NCBI RefSeq assembly: GCF_900103225.1
Contig: NZ_FNJH01000001.1
Location: forward strand, 556,980-620,979
Length of the DNA stretch: 64,000 nt
Direction of reading: 5' to 3'
Source: Pseudomonas congelans
GTDB taxonomy: Bacteria; Pseudomonadota; Gammaproteobacteria; Pseudomonadales; Pseudomonadaceae
The stretch's first letter is position 1; each line of letters opens with the position of its first letter. The position numbers were made by a program, and so were the translations under genes. A model generated the notes under the pieces. That model saw nothing but the letters and a program-made list of their open reading frames with translations. It did no database searches and was not told the origin of the DNA. This document shows positions 16,757 through 24,737 of the stretch, in pieces.

Positions 16757-17450
16757 CGCGATTTGCCGTTGACTGTCCTGCCATTGTGTTTGCATAAAGC
16801 TCGTGACGCTGCAACACAACGGTATGCCTTGCTCGGAGTCACTGCACATAAACAAAAGCGCTTTTTGTCGCGATGGTACTGACGACGCAAATTGCGACGT
16901 AAGTGACGGCTGAGTTCTGGCGCTGATCCGGGGGTAGCCTGGCAGGACGCCAGGCTAGCCGCACCGGGCCATGGATGGCCTGTTGCGGCGACCCCCGGAT
17001 CAGTGTCAGGGCGAAGGAACCCGACGAAGTCGGGCCGGAAACGGAGCCAGGGGGTTTGGTTACTTTGGCCCCATCAAAGTGACTCGCCGAGGGGCGAAAA
17101 AGTGACCTGAGCCAAACCTCAATCCACCTGACATCCCAGAACCGCCGTGTTACGCAGAGCGTCGGCCGCGGTGAGGCGGCGACTGACACGGGGGAGAAAT
17201 CTTGCAGTCTTCGGCATGCCATGCTCCGGCGGGGATTTAAAATTCTCTAGAGCATATCGCCATATAAAACGTTATTTAAATAGCCTTTAGAAATAATCAT
17301 GGACCCTCGTGGACACGTGCAAAGCCGGTAGCAGGACAGACTTTAATATTCTAATTTTTTATAATTAGCTTAGAAGTAAATGTAATTTTTAATTGAATCC
17401 CCATGCGCCTAGTCTTGCTGATCAGTCAGAAATCATCCAGGAGCAATACC
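16757..17450. repeat. Repeat-rich intergenic region with cloverleaf-like element and dispersed repeat
   Basis: No gene is seen in this 694-bp gap. Bases 16923-17003 form nested inverted repeats: the outer arms are CTGATCCGGGGGT (16923-16935) and ACCCCCGGATCAG (16991-17003). Inside are AGCCTGGC/GCCAGGCT (16936-16943/16949-16956) and GGCCA/TGGCC (16967-16980). Bases 17054-17163 are the second copy of the repeat at 1-112. From about 17240 the DNA becomes AT-rich and leads into the aldolase gene, probably containing its promoter. Confidence 0.7.
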
Positions 17451-18266
17451 ATGAGCAACGTCAGCGCTTTGCCAGTCCAGTCAGGTACGACACCGTCGGG
17501 TAGCGGCAGCGTGCGCGACAGAGTGTCGCCGGAAGAATGGGAAGTCCGGGTCAAGCTGGCGGCGGCCTATCGGCTGGCGGCGCTCAAGCGCTGGACCGAT
17601 CATATCTATACGCACTTCTCGGCACGCGTGCCGGGCCCGGACGAGCACTTTCTGATCAACGCATTCGGGCTATTGTTCGATGAAATCACCGCGTCCAACC
17701 TGGTCAAGGTCGACATTGACGGCACGATTGTCGATGACCCTACCGGGCTGGGTATCAACTACGCCGGTTACGTGATTCACAGCGCCATTCATGCTGCCCG
17801 TCATGACCTGCAAGCGGTGCTGCACACCCACACCCGTGACGGTATCGCCGTGTCGGCCCAGAAGGACGGTCTGCTGCCCATCTCCCAGCACTCGATTGCC
17901 TTCTCCGGCCGGGTGGCTTACCACGGCTATGAGGGCATTGCGCTGGACTTGAGTGAACGCGAACGGCTGGTCGCGGACCTGGGTGACAAGAGCGTGATGA
18001 TCCTGCGCAACCACGGGTTGCTGACCGGTGGGGTGAGTGTCGAGCATGCGTTCCAGCAGCTTCATGCCCTCGAGTACGCCTGCAACATTCAGATTGCGGC
18101 ACAGTCGGCGGGTAACGCCGAACTGGTGTTCCCGCCGCGAGAGGTGATTGCCAAAGTGGAGGAGCAGGCAAAGGTCATCAAGGACGGCCATGCGCCGGGT
18201 GTCGCACGGCACTGGAATGCCCTGATTCGCGAGCTGGAGCGTAACGACACTGACTACAGGACCTGA
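17451..18266 (+). CDS. Class II aldolase/adducin-family protein
   Basis: This 271-aa cytoplasmic protein has the class II aldolase/adducin fold, a zinc-dependent family that includes L-fuculose-phosphate aldolase and L-ribulose-5-phosphate 4-epimerase. The zinc-binding pair is seen in AVLHTHTRDG and the later histidine in MILRNHGLLTGG. The ATG at 17451 follows AGGAGC; an in-frame upstream start adds a non-family leader. The gene is longer than most sugar-phosphate aldolases because of an N-terminal extension. No sugar kinase or isomerase is nearby, so the substrate is unassigned. Confidence 0.85.
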   Translation: MSNVSALPVQSGTTPSGSGSVRDRVSPEEWEVRVKLAAAYRLAALKRWTDHIYTHFSARVPGPDEHFLINAFGLLFDEITASNLVKVDIDGTIVDDPTGLGINYAGYVIHSAIHAARHDLQAVLHTHTRDGIAVSAQKDGLLPISQHSIAFSGRVAYHGYEGIALDLSERERLVADLGDKSVMILRNHGLLTGGVSVEHAFQQLHALEYACNIQIAAQSAGNAELVFPPREVIAKVEEQAKVIKDGHAPGVARHWNALIRELERNDTDYRT

Positions 18267-18336
18267 GCCTGCAACGCGGTGATGCGAGGCGCTTGAGGTT
18301 GGTGTAGTGTGCGCAGCCAAAACAAGGGGCGCACAC

Positions 18337-19245
18337 ATGCAAGACCTGCTGAATGAAATCCTCGATGAAGTAAGACCCTTGCTTGGTCAGGGCAAGGTGG
18401 CCGATTACATCCCGGCACTGGGCGGGGTCCGGCCTGATCAACTGGGCATCGCGGTGTACGGCAACGATGGCCAGGTGTTCAGCGCCGGTGACGCCGAAAC
18501 AGCGTTTTCGATACAGAGCATTTCCAAGGTGTTCAGCCTGGTACAAGCCATCGGTCACTCGGGTGAGGAGATCTGGCAGCGCCTCGGACACGAGCCTTCC
18601 GGCCAGCCATTCAACTCGCTGGTGCAGCTGGAGTTCGAGCAGGGCATGCCGCGCAACCCGTTCATCAATGCCGGTGCGCTGGTGATCTGCGACATTAACC
18701 AGGCGCGGTTTGCAGCACCGTCACTGTCGATGCGCGACTTCGTTCGACGCCTGTGCGGCAATCGGGCGATCACCTCAGACTCCAAAGTCGCCGACTCCGA
18801 ATACCAGCACCGTTCGCGCAATGCAGCGGCGGCCTATCTGATGAAATCCTTCGACAATTTTCATGGCGATGTGGAAGACGTGCTGCGCAGCTACTTCCAT
18901 CATTGCGCACTGAGCATGAACTGCATCGATCTGGCCAAGGCATTCGGTTTCCTGGCCCATCAGGGGTTTTGCGCGCACAGCGGCGAGCAGATCCTCACTG
19001 CGCGGCAGGCCACCCAGGTCAACTCGATCATGGCCACCAGTGGCCTGTACGATGAAGCCGGTAACTTTGCCTATCGTGTAGGCCTGCCGGGCAAGAGTGG
19101 TGTAGGCGGTGGTATCGTTGCGATCGTGCCCGAGCGTGCTTCGGTCTGTGTATGGTCCCCGGAGTTGAACGCAGCGGGCAATTCCCTTGTCGGTATGGCT
19201 GCGCTGGAAAAACTCAGCGCGAGGGTCGACTGGTCGGTCTTTTGA
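18337..19245 (+). CDS. glsA: Glutaminase
   Basis: This 302-aa enzyme hydrolyses glutamine to glutamate and ammonia. It belongs to the serine-dependent glutaminase family (beta-lactamase-like fold) and carries the S61-x-x-K64 catalytic motif in [13 protein letters not shown]. Other family motifs are [20 protein letters not shown] and [12 protein letters not shown]. Length and motif order match bacterial GlsA/GlsB. The start at 18337 has GGGG seven bases upstream; a GTG at 18307 is less likely. It may supply glutamate or buffer acid; no partner antiporter is encoded beside it. Confidence 0.92.
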   Translation: MQDLLNEILDEVRPLLGQGKVADYIPALGGVRPDQLGIAVYGNDGQVFSAGDAETAFSIQSISKVFSLVQAIGHSGEEIWQRLGHEPSGQPFNSLVQLEFEQGMPRNPFINAGALVICDINQARFAAPSLSMRDFVRRLCGNRAITSDSKVADSEYQHRSRNAAAAYLMKSFDNFHGDVEDVLRSYFHHCALSMNCIDLAKAFGFLAHQGFCAHSGEQILTARQATQVNSIMATSGLYDEAGNFAYRVGLPGKSGVGGGIVAIVPERASVCVWSPELNAAGNSLVGMAALEKLSARVDWSVF

Positions 19246-19305
19246 GGTAAAAAGCCTTCTGAAGTGAACCGCGCGTCAAAGCGCGAACCAGACAGGAGTC
19301 ATGGA

Positions 19306-20403
19306 TTGAATCGAAGGCTATGCAAATCGCTCATGCTGAGCGTCGGACTGCTGGTGCTGGCAGGCTGTGGTACGCAGCGGGTTCAGGAACCCGAACTGAC
19401 GCCTGAACAGGCGCGCGCGCAGATCGTGCGCCTGATGCCGGCGACTGTCACGGATCGCCAGGCATGGGCCACGGATATTCATGCCGCGTTTGCCGCGCAG
19501 AAGATTCCGCTGACCACCGAAAACCTGTGTTCGGTGATGGCCGTTACCGAGCAGGAGTCGACCTTTCAGGTCGATCCTGCGGTGCCGGACATGGGCCACA
19601 TCGCCCGCGCCGAAATCAACCGCCGCGCCGCGCGACTGCACATTCCCAACGCCCTGATCGCCACCGCGTTGCGCGTGCGCTCGCCGGACGGCAAGACTTA
19701 TGGCAAACGTCTCGATTCTGCGCGCACCGAGAAAGACCTCAGCGCGATCTTTGATGATTTCATCGGCATGGTGCCGCTGGGTCAGACGTTGTTCGGCAAT
19801 TTCAACCCGGTCAAGACTGGCGGCCCGATGCAGGTCAGCATCGCCTTTGCCGAGAAACACGCCGAGGATTACCCCTACACGGTCGATGGTTCGATCCGTC
19901 GCGAAGTCTTTACCCGCCGTGGCGGCATGTACTTCGGTATCGCCCACCTGCTGGGCTATCCGGTGAATTACAGCCAGTCGCTGTACCGCTTTGCCGACTT
20001 CAATGCCGGCTGGTACGCCAGCCGCAATGCTGCGTTCCAGAATGCAGTGAGTCGTGCGACCGGCATCGAGCTGGCGCTGGATGGCGACCTGATCCGCTTT
20101 GACTCCACCTCGCCGGGTTCCACCGAGCTGGCAGTGCGCACGCTGGGCGATCGGCTGGGCATGAACAAGTCGCAGATATGGAACCAGCTCAAGCAGGGCG
20201 ACACGCTGGAATTCGAAGAGACTGATCTGTACAGCAAGGTCTTCGCACTGGCGGACAGGGCGGCGGGCAAGCCTTTGCCCAGAGCCATCCTGCCCGGCAT
20301 TACCCTGAAAAGCCCGAAAATCACCCGCAACCTCACCACCGCCTGGTTTGCCGAGCGCGTCGACGACCGACGCGAACGTTGCGTGCAGCGTGCGCCCAGG
20401 TGA
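19306..20403 (+). CDS. DUF1615-type lipoprotein
   Basis: This 365-aa protein is recognised as the DUF1615 family, of unknown function. TTG at 19306 is chosen as start because AGGAG lies seven bases before it and it yields a clean lipoprotein signal (LMLSVGLLVLAGCGTQ, cysteine at residue 21). The GTG at 19264 would add a charged leader. A two-codon ATG-GAT-TGA reading frame (19301-19309) overlaps the TTG and may affect initiation. The body is soluble and contains an EQESTFQVDP stretch reminiscent of transglycosylase-like domains, but no activity is claimed. Confidence 0.78.
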   Translation: MNRRLCKSLMLSVGLLVLAGCGTQRVQEPELTPEQARAQIVRLMPATVTDRQAWATDIHAAFAAQKIPLTTENLCSVMAVTEQESTFQVDPAVPDMGHIARAEINRRAARLHIPNALIATALRVRSPDGKTYGKRLDSARTEKDLSAIFDDFIGMVPLGQTLFGNFNPVKTGGPMQVSIAFAEKHAEDYPYTVDGSIRREVFTRRGGMYFGIAHLLGYPVNYSQSLYRFADFNAGWYASRNAAFQNAVSRATGIELALDGDLIRFDSTSPGSTELAVRTLGDRLGMNKSQIWNQLKQGDTLEFEETDLYSKVFALADRAAGKPLPRAILPGITLKSPKITRNLTTAWFAERVDDRRERCVQRAPR

Positions 20404-20410
20404 GTTTGAG

Positions 20411-20836
20411 TCAGCGTGACAGGAGTCTCACCGTCATCGCATCCTGCTCGCCCCCGAAAAACGTATCCAGCACTTGTTGAAACAAGGGCCGCTCAGGCGC
20501 TGCGATGCTGAACAGGGTCATGCTCGAATGCAGTTTCATGTCATCCGGCGAGCTGAAGATCTGTCGCGCCGAACGTTCTACCTGAGGAGCAATAATGCCA
20601 GCGCACTGTTCCAGGCGCGGTCCCAGCACGGGGTGTTGCAGATAAGCCCGCGCTTCAGCGAGGTCGGTGATTGCGTAATGTCGTGCCGTGTCGCTGCGCC
20701 CCAGCCCCTGGATCTGCGGGAAAACGAACCACATCCAGTGGGAGCGTTTCTGCCCGGCGTCGAGTTCCGTTAATACCTGCTGGAAAAGCGGTTGCTGGGC
20801 ATCGACAAAGCGTTGCAGGTTGTAAGCATCTTTCAT
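20411..20836 (-). CDS. DUF1810-family protein
   Basis: This 141-aa cytoplasmic protein has the DUF1810 pattern: NLQRFVDAQ at the N-terminus, KRSHWMWFVFPQIQGLG, and SSPDDMKLHSSMTLF. The function is not established. AGGAA stands eight bases upstream of the ATG at 20836. A much longer open frame continues upstream on this strand but is antisense to the ABC exporter gene and lacks a start in a sensible context. The gene is divergent from the exporter and converges with the DUF1615 gene. Confidence 0.85.
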   Translation of the reverse strand: MKDAYNLQRFVDAQQPLFQQVLTELDAGQKRSHWMWFVFPQIQGLGRSDTARHYAITDLAEARAYLQHPVLGPRLEQCAGIIAPQVERSARQIFSSPDDMKLHSSMTLFSIAAPERPLFQQVLDTFFGGEQDAMTVRLLSR

Positions 20837-20923
20837 GATGAGTTTCCTGTTTTCAACGAACCTGTGGTCGTATGATGGCCGCCCGACATGGGGGTTCGAC
20901 CTGTCTGAAGAGTTTTTAAGCGT

Positions 20924-22735
20924 ATGCCGGTTTTCAAACGTTTCATTTCTTTCATGCACCAGGCCTTGCGCGCGATGCATCTGGTCTGGACCACCTCCCG
21001 AGCGCTGTCCATCGGGCTGATCGTCGCCACGCTGATCGCCGGCCTGCTGCCCGCGCTGGCCGCCTGGCTCGGCCAGCGCATCGTCGATGCGGTGGTCGCT
21101 GCCATGCAGTTGCACGCCAGTGCGGGCGAAGCACCTTTGTGGCCGGTGTTGCGCTATGTATTGTTCGAAGCCGGCGTGCTGGCTCTCCTGGCAGCAGCGC
21201 AGCGTGGGCTTTCCGTGCAGCAGGCGTTGCTGCGGGTGCTGCTGGGGCAGAAGGTCAATACCCTGATTCTGGAGAAGGCCCAGACCCTGTCGCTGTCGCA
21301 GTTCGAAGACTCCGAGTTCTACGACAAACTCGTGCGCGTCCGGCGGGAAGCCTCGACACGGCCATTGGCACTGGTGACCAAATCGTTGGGGTTGCTGCAA
21401 AACCTCATTTCGCTGATCAGCTTTGCCGTATTGCTGGTGCATTTTTCGCCTTGGGCGTTGCTGATTCTGGTGCTCGGCGCGTTGCCGGTGTTCTTTGCCG
21501 AGGCGCATTTTTCCGGCGACGCGTTCCGCCTGTTTACCCGGCGTGCTCCGGAAACCCGTCGGCAGAACTACATCGAAACACTGCTCTCCCATGAGGGTTA
21601 CATCAAGGAGGTCAAGCTGTTCGGCTTCGCGCCGCTGCTGCTCAAGCGCTACCGCGACACCTTCGAGCGCCTGTATGCCGAAGACCGGCGCCTGACGGTG
21701 CGCCGTGACGGCTGGGGATTTTTGCTCGGGCTGCTGGGCACGGCTGCGTTTTACCTGGCCTACGCCTGGGTGGTGGTCGATGCAGTACACGGGCGGATCA
21801 CCCTGGGGCAGATGACCATGTACCTGGTGCTGTTCAAGCAGGGGCAGGCCGCTGTGAGCAGCAGTCTCAGCGCCATCAGTGGTTTGTACGAGGACGGGCT
21901 GTATCTGGCCGACCTGTATGTCTACCTCGGTCAGCCGGTTACGCCGTCTGCTGGCAGCCTGACCGAGGGCGCGCAGCCCGGTGATGGCATGCGCTTCGAG
22001 AACGTCAGTTTCACCTATCCGGGGACCAGCCGTCCGGCACTGGAAAACATCGACCTGCACCTGGCTCCGGGGCGCAGCGTGGCCCTGGTCGGCGAGAACG
22101 GCTCGGGAAAGACTACCCTGATCAAGCTGCTGACGCGCCTCTATCAACCCGATCAAGGCCGCATTCTGCTGGATGGTAGCGACCTTCAAGAGTGGGACGA
22201 AGACGCCTTGCGCTCGCGCATCGGGGTGATTTTTCAGGACTTCATTCGCTATCAGTTTCAGGTCGGCGAGAACCTCGGGGTCGGTGATACTCAGGCCTTT
22301 CATGATGAAGGCCGTTGGCGCGAAGCGGCGGCGCAGGGCATGGCTGCGCAGTTCATCGAACAGCTCGACAAAGGCTACGCCACACAATTGGGTCGCTGGT
22401 TTGCAGGAGGTCAGGAACTGTCCGGAGGGCAGTGGCAGAAAATCGCACTGTCACGCGCTTACATGCGCCGCGACGCCGATATCCTGATTCTCGACGAGCC
22501 GACTGCCGCGCTGGACGCCGGCGCAGAGGCCGCAGTATTCGAGCATTTTCGCGAGTACGCCAAAGGACGCATGACGCTGCTGATTTCGCATCGGTTTTCC
22601 AGCGTGCGCAACGCCGAACATATCGTGGTTCTGGAGCACGGACGGGTGCTGGAACGCGGTGATCATGACAGCCTGATCGCCGCCGCAGGGCGCTACGCCG
22701 CGTTGTTCGATCTGCAGGCGCAAGGTTATCGCTAG
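20924..22735 (+). CDS. ABC exporter (fused permease and ATPase)
   Basis: This 603-aa half-transporter has an N-terminal membrane domain of about six helices (residues about 25-310) and a C-terminal ATPase. Walker A is GENGSGKTT, the signature is LSGGQWQKIALSRA, Walker B is ILILDEPTAALD, and the switch histidine is in ISHRF. It should work as a homodimer exporting a lipid, peptide or other compound. No substrate-synthesis, protease or membrane-fusion gene accompanies it, so the cargo is unknown. The ribosome site is weak. It stands as a single-gene unit. Confidence 0.9.
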   Translation: MPVFKRFISFMHQALRAMHLVWTTSRALSIGLIVATLIAGLLPALAAWLGQRIVDAVVAAMQLHASAGEAPLWPVLRYVLFEAGVLALLAAAQRGLSVQQALLRVLLGQKVNTLILEKAQTLSLSQFEDSEFYDKLVRVRREASTRPLALVTKSLGLLQNLISLISFAVLLVHFSPWALLILVLGALPVFFAEAHFSGDAFRLFTRRAPETRRQNYIETLLSHEGYIKEVKLFGFAPLLLKRYRDTFERLYAEDRRLTVRRDGWGFLLGLLGTAAFYLAYAWVVVDAVHGRITLGQMTMYLVLFKQGQAAVSSSLSAISGLYEDGLYLADLYVYLGQPVTPSAGSLTEGAQPGDGMRFENVSFTYPGTSRPALENIDLHLAPGRSVALVGENGSGKTTLIKLLTRLYQPDQGRILLDGSDLQEWDEDALRSRIGVIFQDFIRYQFQVGENLGVGDTQAFHDEGRWREAAAQGMAAQFIEQLDKGYATQLGRWFAGGQELSGGQWQKIALSRAYMRRDADILILDEPTAALDAGAEAAVFEHFREYAKGRMTLLISHRFSSVRNAEHIVVLEHGRVLERGDHDSLIAAAGRYAALFDLQAQGYR

Positions 22736-22832
22736 GTAAAACCGGATAAAAAGTGTTGCAGTGAATGACCAGTCGGCGTTTTATGGGAGCCCTGTTTCAA
22801 GCTGTATTTTTTTGAATCAAACGGAGACATCG

Positions 22833-23870
22833 ATGCAATTTCGTAAATTGGGCAAAACCGATCTGTCGGTCAGTGCGATCTGTCTGGGCACCATGACCTG
22901 GGGCGAGCAGAACACCCAGGATGAAGCATTCGAACAGATTCGTATGGCCAAGGACGCCAAAGTCAACTTCCTCGACACCGCAGAAATGTACCCGGTGCCG
23001 CCGCGCGGCGAGACTTACACCAAGACCGAAAGCATCATCGGCGAGTACTTCAAGAAGTACGGCGACCGCAACGACTGGGTACTGGCCAGCAAAGTCGCCG
23101 GTCCAGGCCGCATGGATCACATCCGCGATGGCAATCCACGCCTTGACCGCAAGAACATCACTGCGGCGCTGGAAGCCAGCCTCAAGCGTCTGAATACCGA
23201 TTACCTGGACCTGTACCAGTTGCACTGGCCGGATCGCAAGACCAACTTCTTCGGTGTGCTCGGTTACACCCACGACCCCGATGATCAGGCCGTCGAAATC
23301 GAAGAAACCCTGTCGGTACTGGGCGATCTGGTCAAGGCGGGCAAGATTCGCCACTTCGGCCTGTCCAACGAAACGCCATGGGGCACCCAGCGTTTTCTGC
23401 ACCTTGCCGAAACGCTGGATCTGCCACGAGCCGTCTCCATCCAGAACCCCTACAACCTGCTTAACCGCACGTTTGAAGTCGGTCTGGCGGAAATCGCTAT
23501 TCGCGAACAGATCGGCCTGCTGGCGTACTCGCCACTGGCGTTCGGTGTGCTCGCCGGCAAGTACCTGGACGGCGCGCGTCCGGCCGATGGCCGCCTGACC
23601 CTGTTCGAGCGTTTCCAGCGCTACAACAATCCGCAGGCCGTCACGGCCACAGCCAAGTACGTTGCGCTGGCTCGCGAGCATGGTCTGGACCCTTCGCAGA
23701 TGGCGCTAGCCTACGTGACCAGCCGACCGTTCGTGACCAGCAACATCATCGGCGCCACGAAACTCGATCAATTGAAGATCAATCTGGAGAGCATCGACGT
23801 CACGCTGTCCGATGAGGTCATCGCCGGTATTGAGGCCATTCACACCTCGCAGCCCAACCCTGCGCCGTAA
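22833..23870 (+). CDS. tas: NADP(H)-dependent aldo-keto reductase, Tas-like
   Basis: This 345-aa protein is close in length and sequence to E. coli Tas (346 aa), an aldo-keto reductase with a TIM-barrel fold. The N-terminus MQFRKLGKTDLSVSAICLGTMTWGEQNT, the catalytic tyrosine context FLDTAEMYPVPP, the LDLYQLHWPD strand and the cofactor region TSNIIGATKLDQLK support this. GGAGA precedes the ATG at 22833; an earlier start would add 24 residues of non-family sequence. The physiological substrate is not known. It is transcribed alone, followed by a hairpin that overlaps the next gene's ribosome site. Confidence 0.9.
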   Translation: MQFRKLGKTDLSVSAICLGTMTWGEQNTQDEAFEQIRMAKDAKVNFLDTAEMYPVPPRGETYTKTESIIGEYFKKYGDRNDWVLASKVAGPGRMDHIRDGNPRLDRKNITAALEASLKRLNTDYLDLYQLHWPDRKTNFFGVLGYTHDPDDQAVEIEETLSVLGDLVKAGKIRHFGLSNETPWGTQRFLHLAETLDLPRAVSIQNPYNLLNRTFEVGLAEIAIREQIGLLAYSPLAFGVLAGKYLDGARPADGRLTLFERFQRYNNPQAVTATAKYVALAREHGLDPSQMALAYVTSRPFVTSNIIGATKLDQLKINLESIDVTLSDEVIAGIEAIHTSQPNPAP

Positions 23871-23884
23871 CCTGCACTGAACTT

Positions 23885-23935
23885 AATTTCAGCCTCGCCA
23901 GTCAGCACTAATACGCTTACTCCGAGGCTGAAATT
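23885..23935 (+). promoter_or_regulatory. Hairpin enclosing the ribosome binding site of the SDR gene
   Basis: AATTTCAGCCTCG (23885-23897) is exactly complementary to CGAGGCTGAAATT (23923-23935), with a 25-base loop. The right arm contains the GAGG ribosome site for the ATG at 23937. If transcribed from upstream, the stem would mask that site; transcription starting inside the loop would free it. Confidence 0.5.
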
Positions 23936-23936
23936 G

Positions 23937-24737
23937 ATGCACATCTCACTCAAGCAACAAGTCGCAATCGTTACCGGCGCCAGTTCCGGTCTGGGCGCAG
24001 GTGCTGCACGCGCGCTGGCAGATGCCGGTGCCGCCGTCGTTATCAACTACAACTCCAAGCCTGAACCTGCCGAGAAGCTCGCCGAAGAGATTCGTGCGGC
24101 CGGGGGCAAGGCGCTGGCTGTGGGGGCCGACGTTTCGAAGGAAGAAGACGTCGAGCGGCTTTTCGCACAGACCATCGAACATTTCGGCGCGCTGGATATT
24201 CTGGTCGCCAATTCCGGCCTGCAAAAGGACGCGTCGATCGTCGACATGTCCCTCGAAGACTGGAATACCGTCATCAACGTCAACCTCACCGGGCAGTTTC
24301 TCTGCGCCCGCGCGGCATTGCGCCAGTTCATCAAGCAGGGCATGCGTCCTGATGTGTCACGGGCAATGGGCAAGATCATTCACATGAGCTCGGTGCACCA
24401 GCTGATTCCATGGGCCGGGCATGTCAATTACGCAGCGTCCAAGGGCGGCGTCGACCTGTTGATGCGCAGCATCGCTCAGGAAGTCGGCGAGCTGAAAATT
24501 CGCGTCAACAGCGTTGCACCCGGTGCCATCCGCACGCCGATCAATGCCGATGCACGCAAGGGCGACGCCGAAAAGGAAATGCTCAAGCTGATCCCTTATG
24601 GGCGTATCGGCGAGCCGGAAGATGTCGCCAATGCCGTGCTCTGGCTGGCGTCCGATGCCTCGGATTACGTGCATGGCACCACCCTGTTCATCGACGGCGG
24701 CATGACCCTCTATCCGGAGTTCCGTGGCAATGGCTGA
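23937..24737 (+). CDS. Short-chain dehydrogenase, glucose 1-dehydrogenase-like
   Basis: This 266-aa NAD(P)-dependent classical SDR shows the cofactor motif TGASSGLGAG, the NSG motif at LVANSGLQ, catalytic Ser in HMSSVHQ, and Y-A-A-S-K. Overall it resembles the glucose 1-dehydrogenase subgroup. The start at 23937 has GAGG nine bases upstream. Its end overlaps the GH15 gene by eight bases, so the two are translationally coupled. The pairing suggests joint handling of a glucose-containing compound, with the hydrolase releasing glucose and the dehydrogenase oxidising it, but this is inference. Confidence 0.85.
   Translation: MHISLKQQVAIVTGASSGLGAGAARALADAGAAVVINYNSKPEPAEKLAEEIRAAGGKALAVGADVSKEEDVERLFAQTIEHFGALDILVANSGLQKDASIVDMSLEDWNTVINVNLTGQFLCARAALRQFIKQGMRPDVSRAMGKIIHMSSVHQLIPWAGHVNYAASKGGVDLLMRSIAQEVGELKIRVNSVAPGAIRTPINADARKGDAEKEMLKLIPYGRIGEPEDVANAVLWLASDASDYVHGTTLFIDGGMTLYPEFRGNG

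Noticed and set aside
20837..22387. Long open frame on the minus strand running upstream of the DUF1810 gene
   Set aside because: It is antisense to the ABC exporter, has low-complexity Gln/Arg-rich translation typical of GC-rich shadow frames, and lacks a ribosome site; only the last 141 codons look like a real protein.
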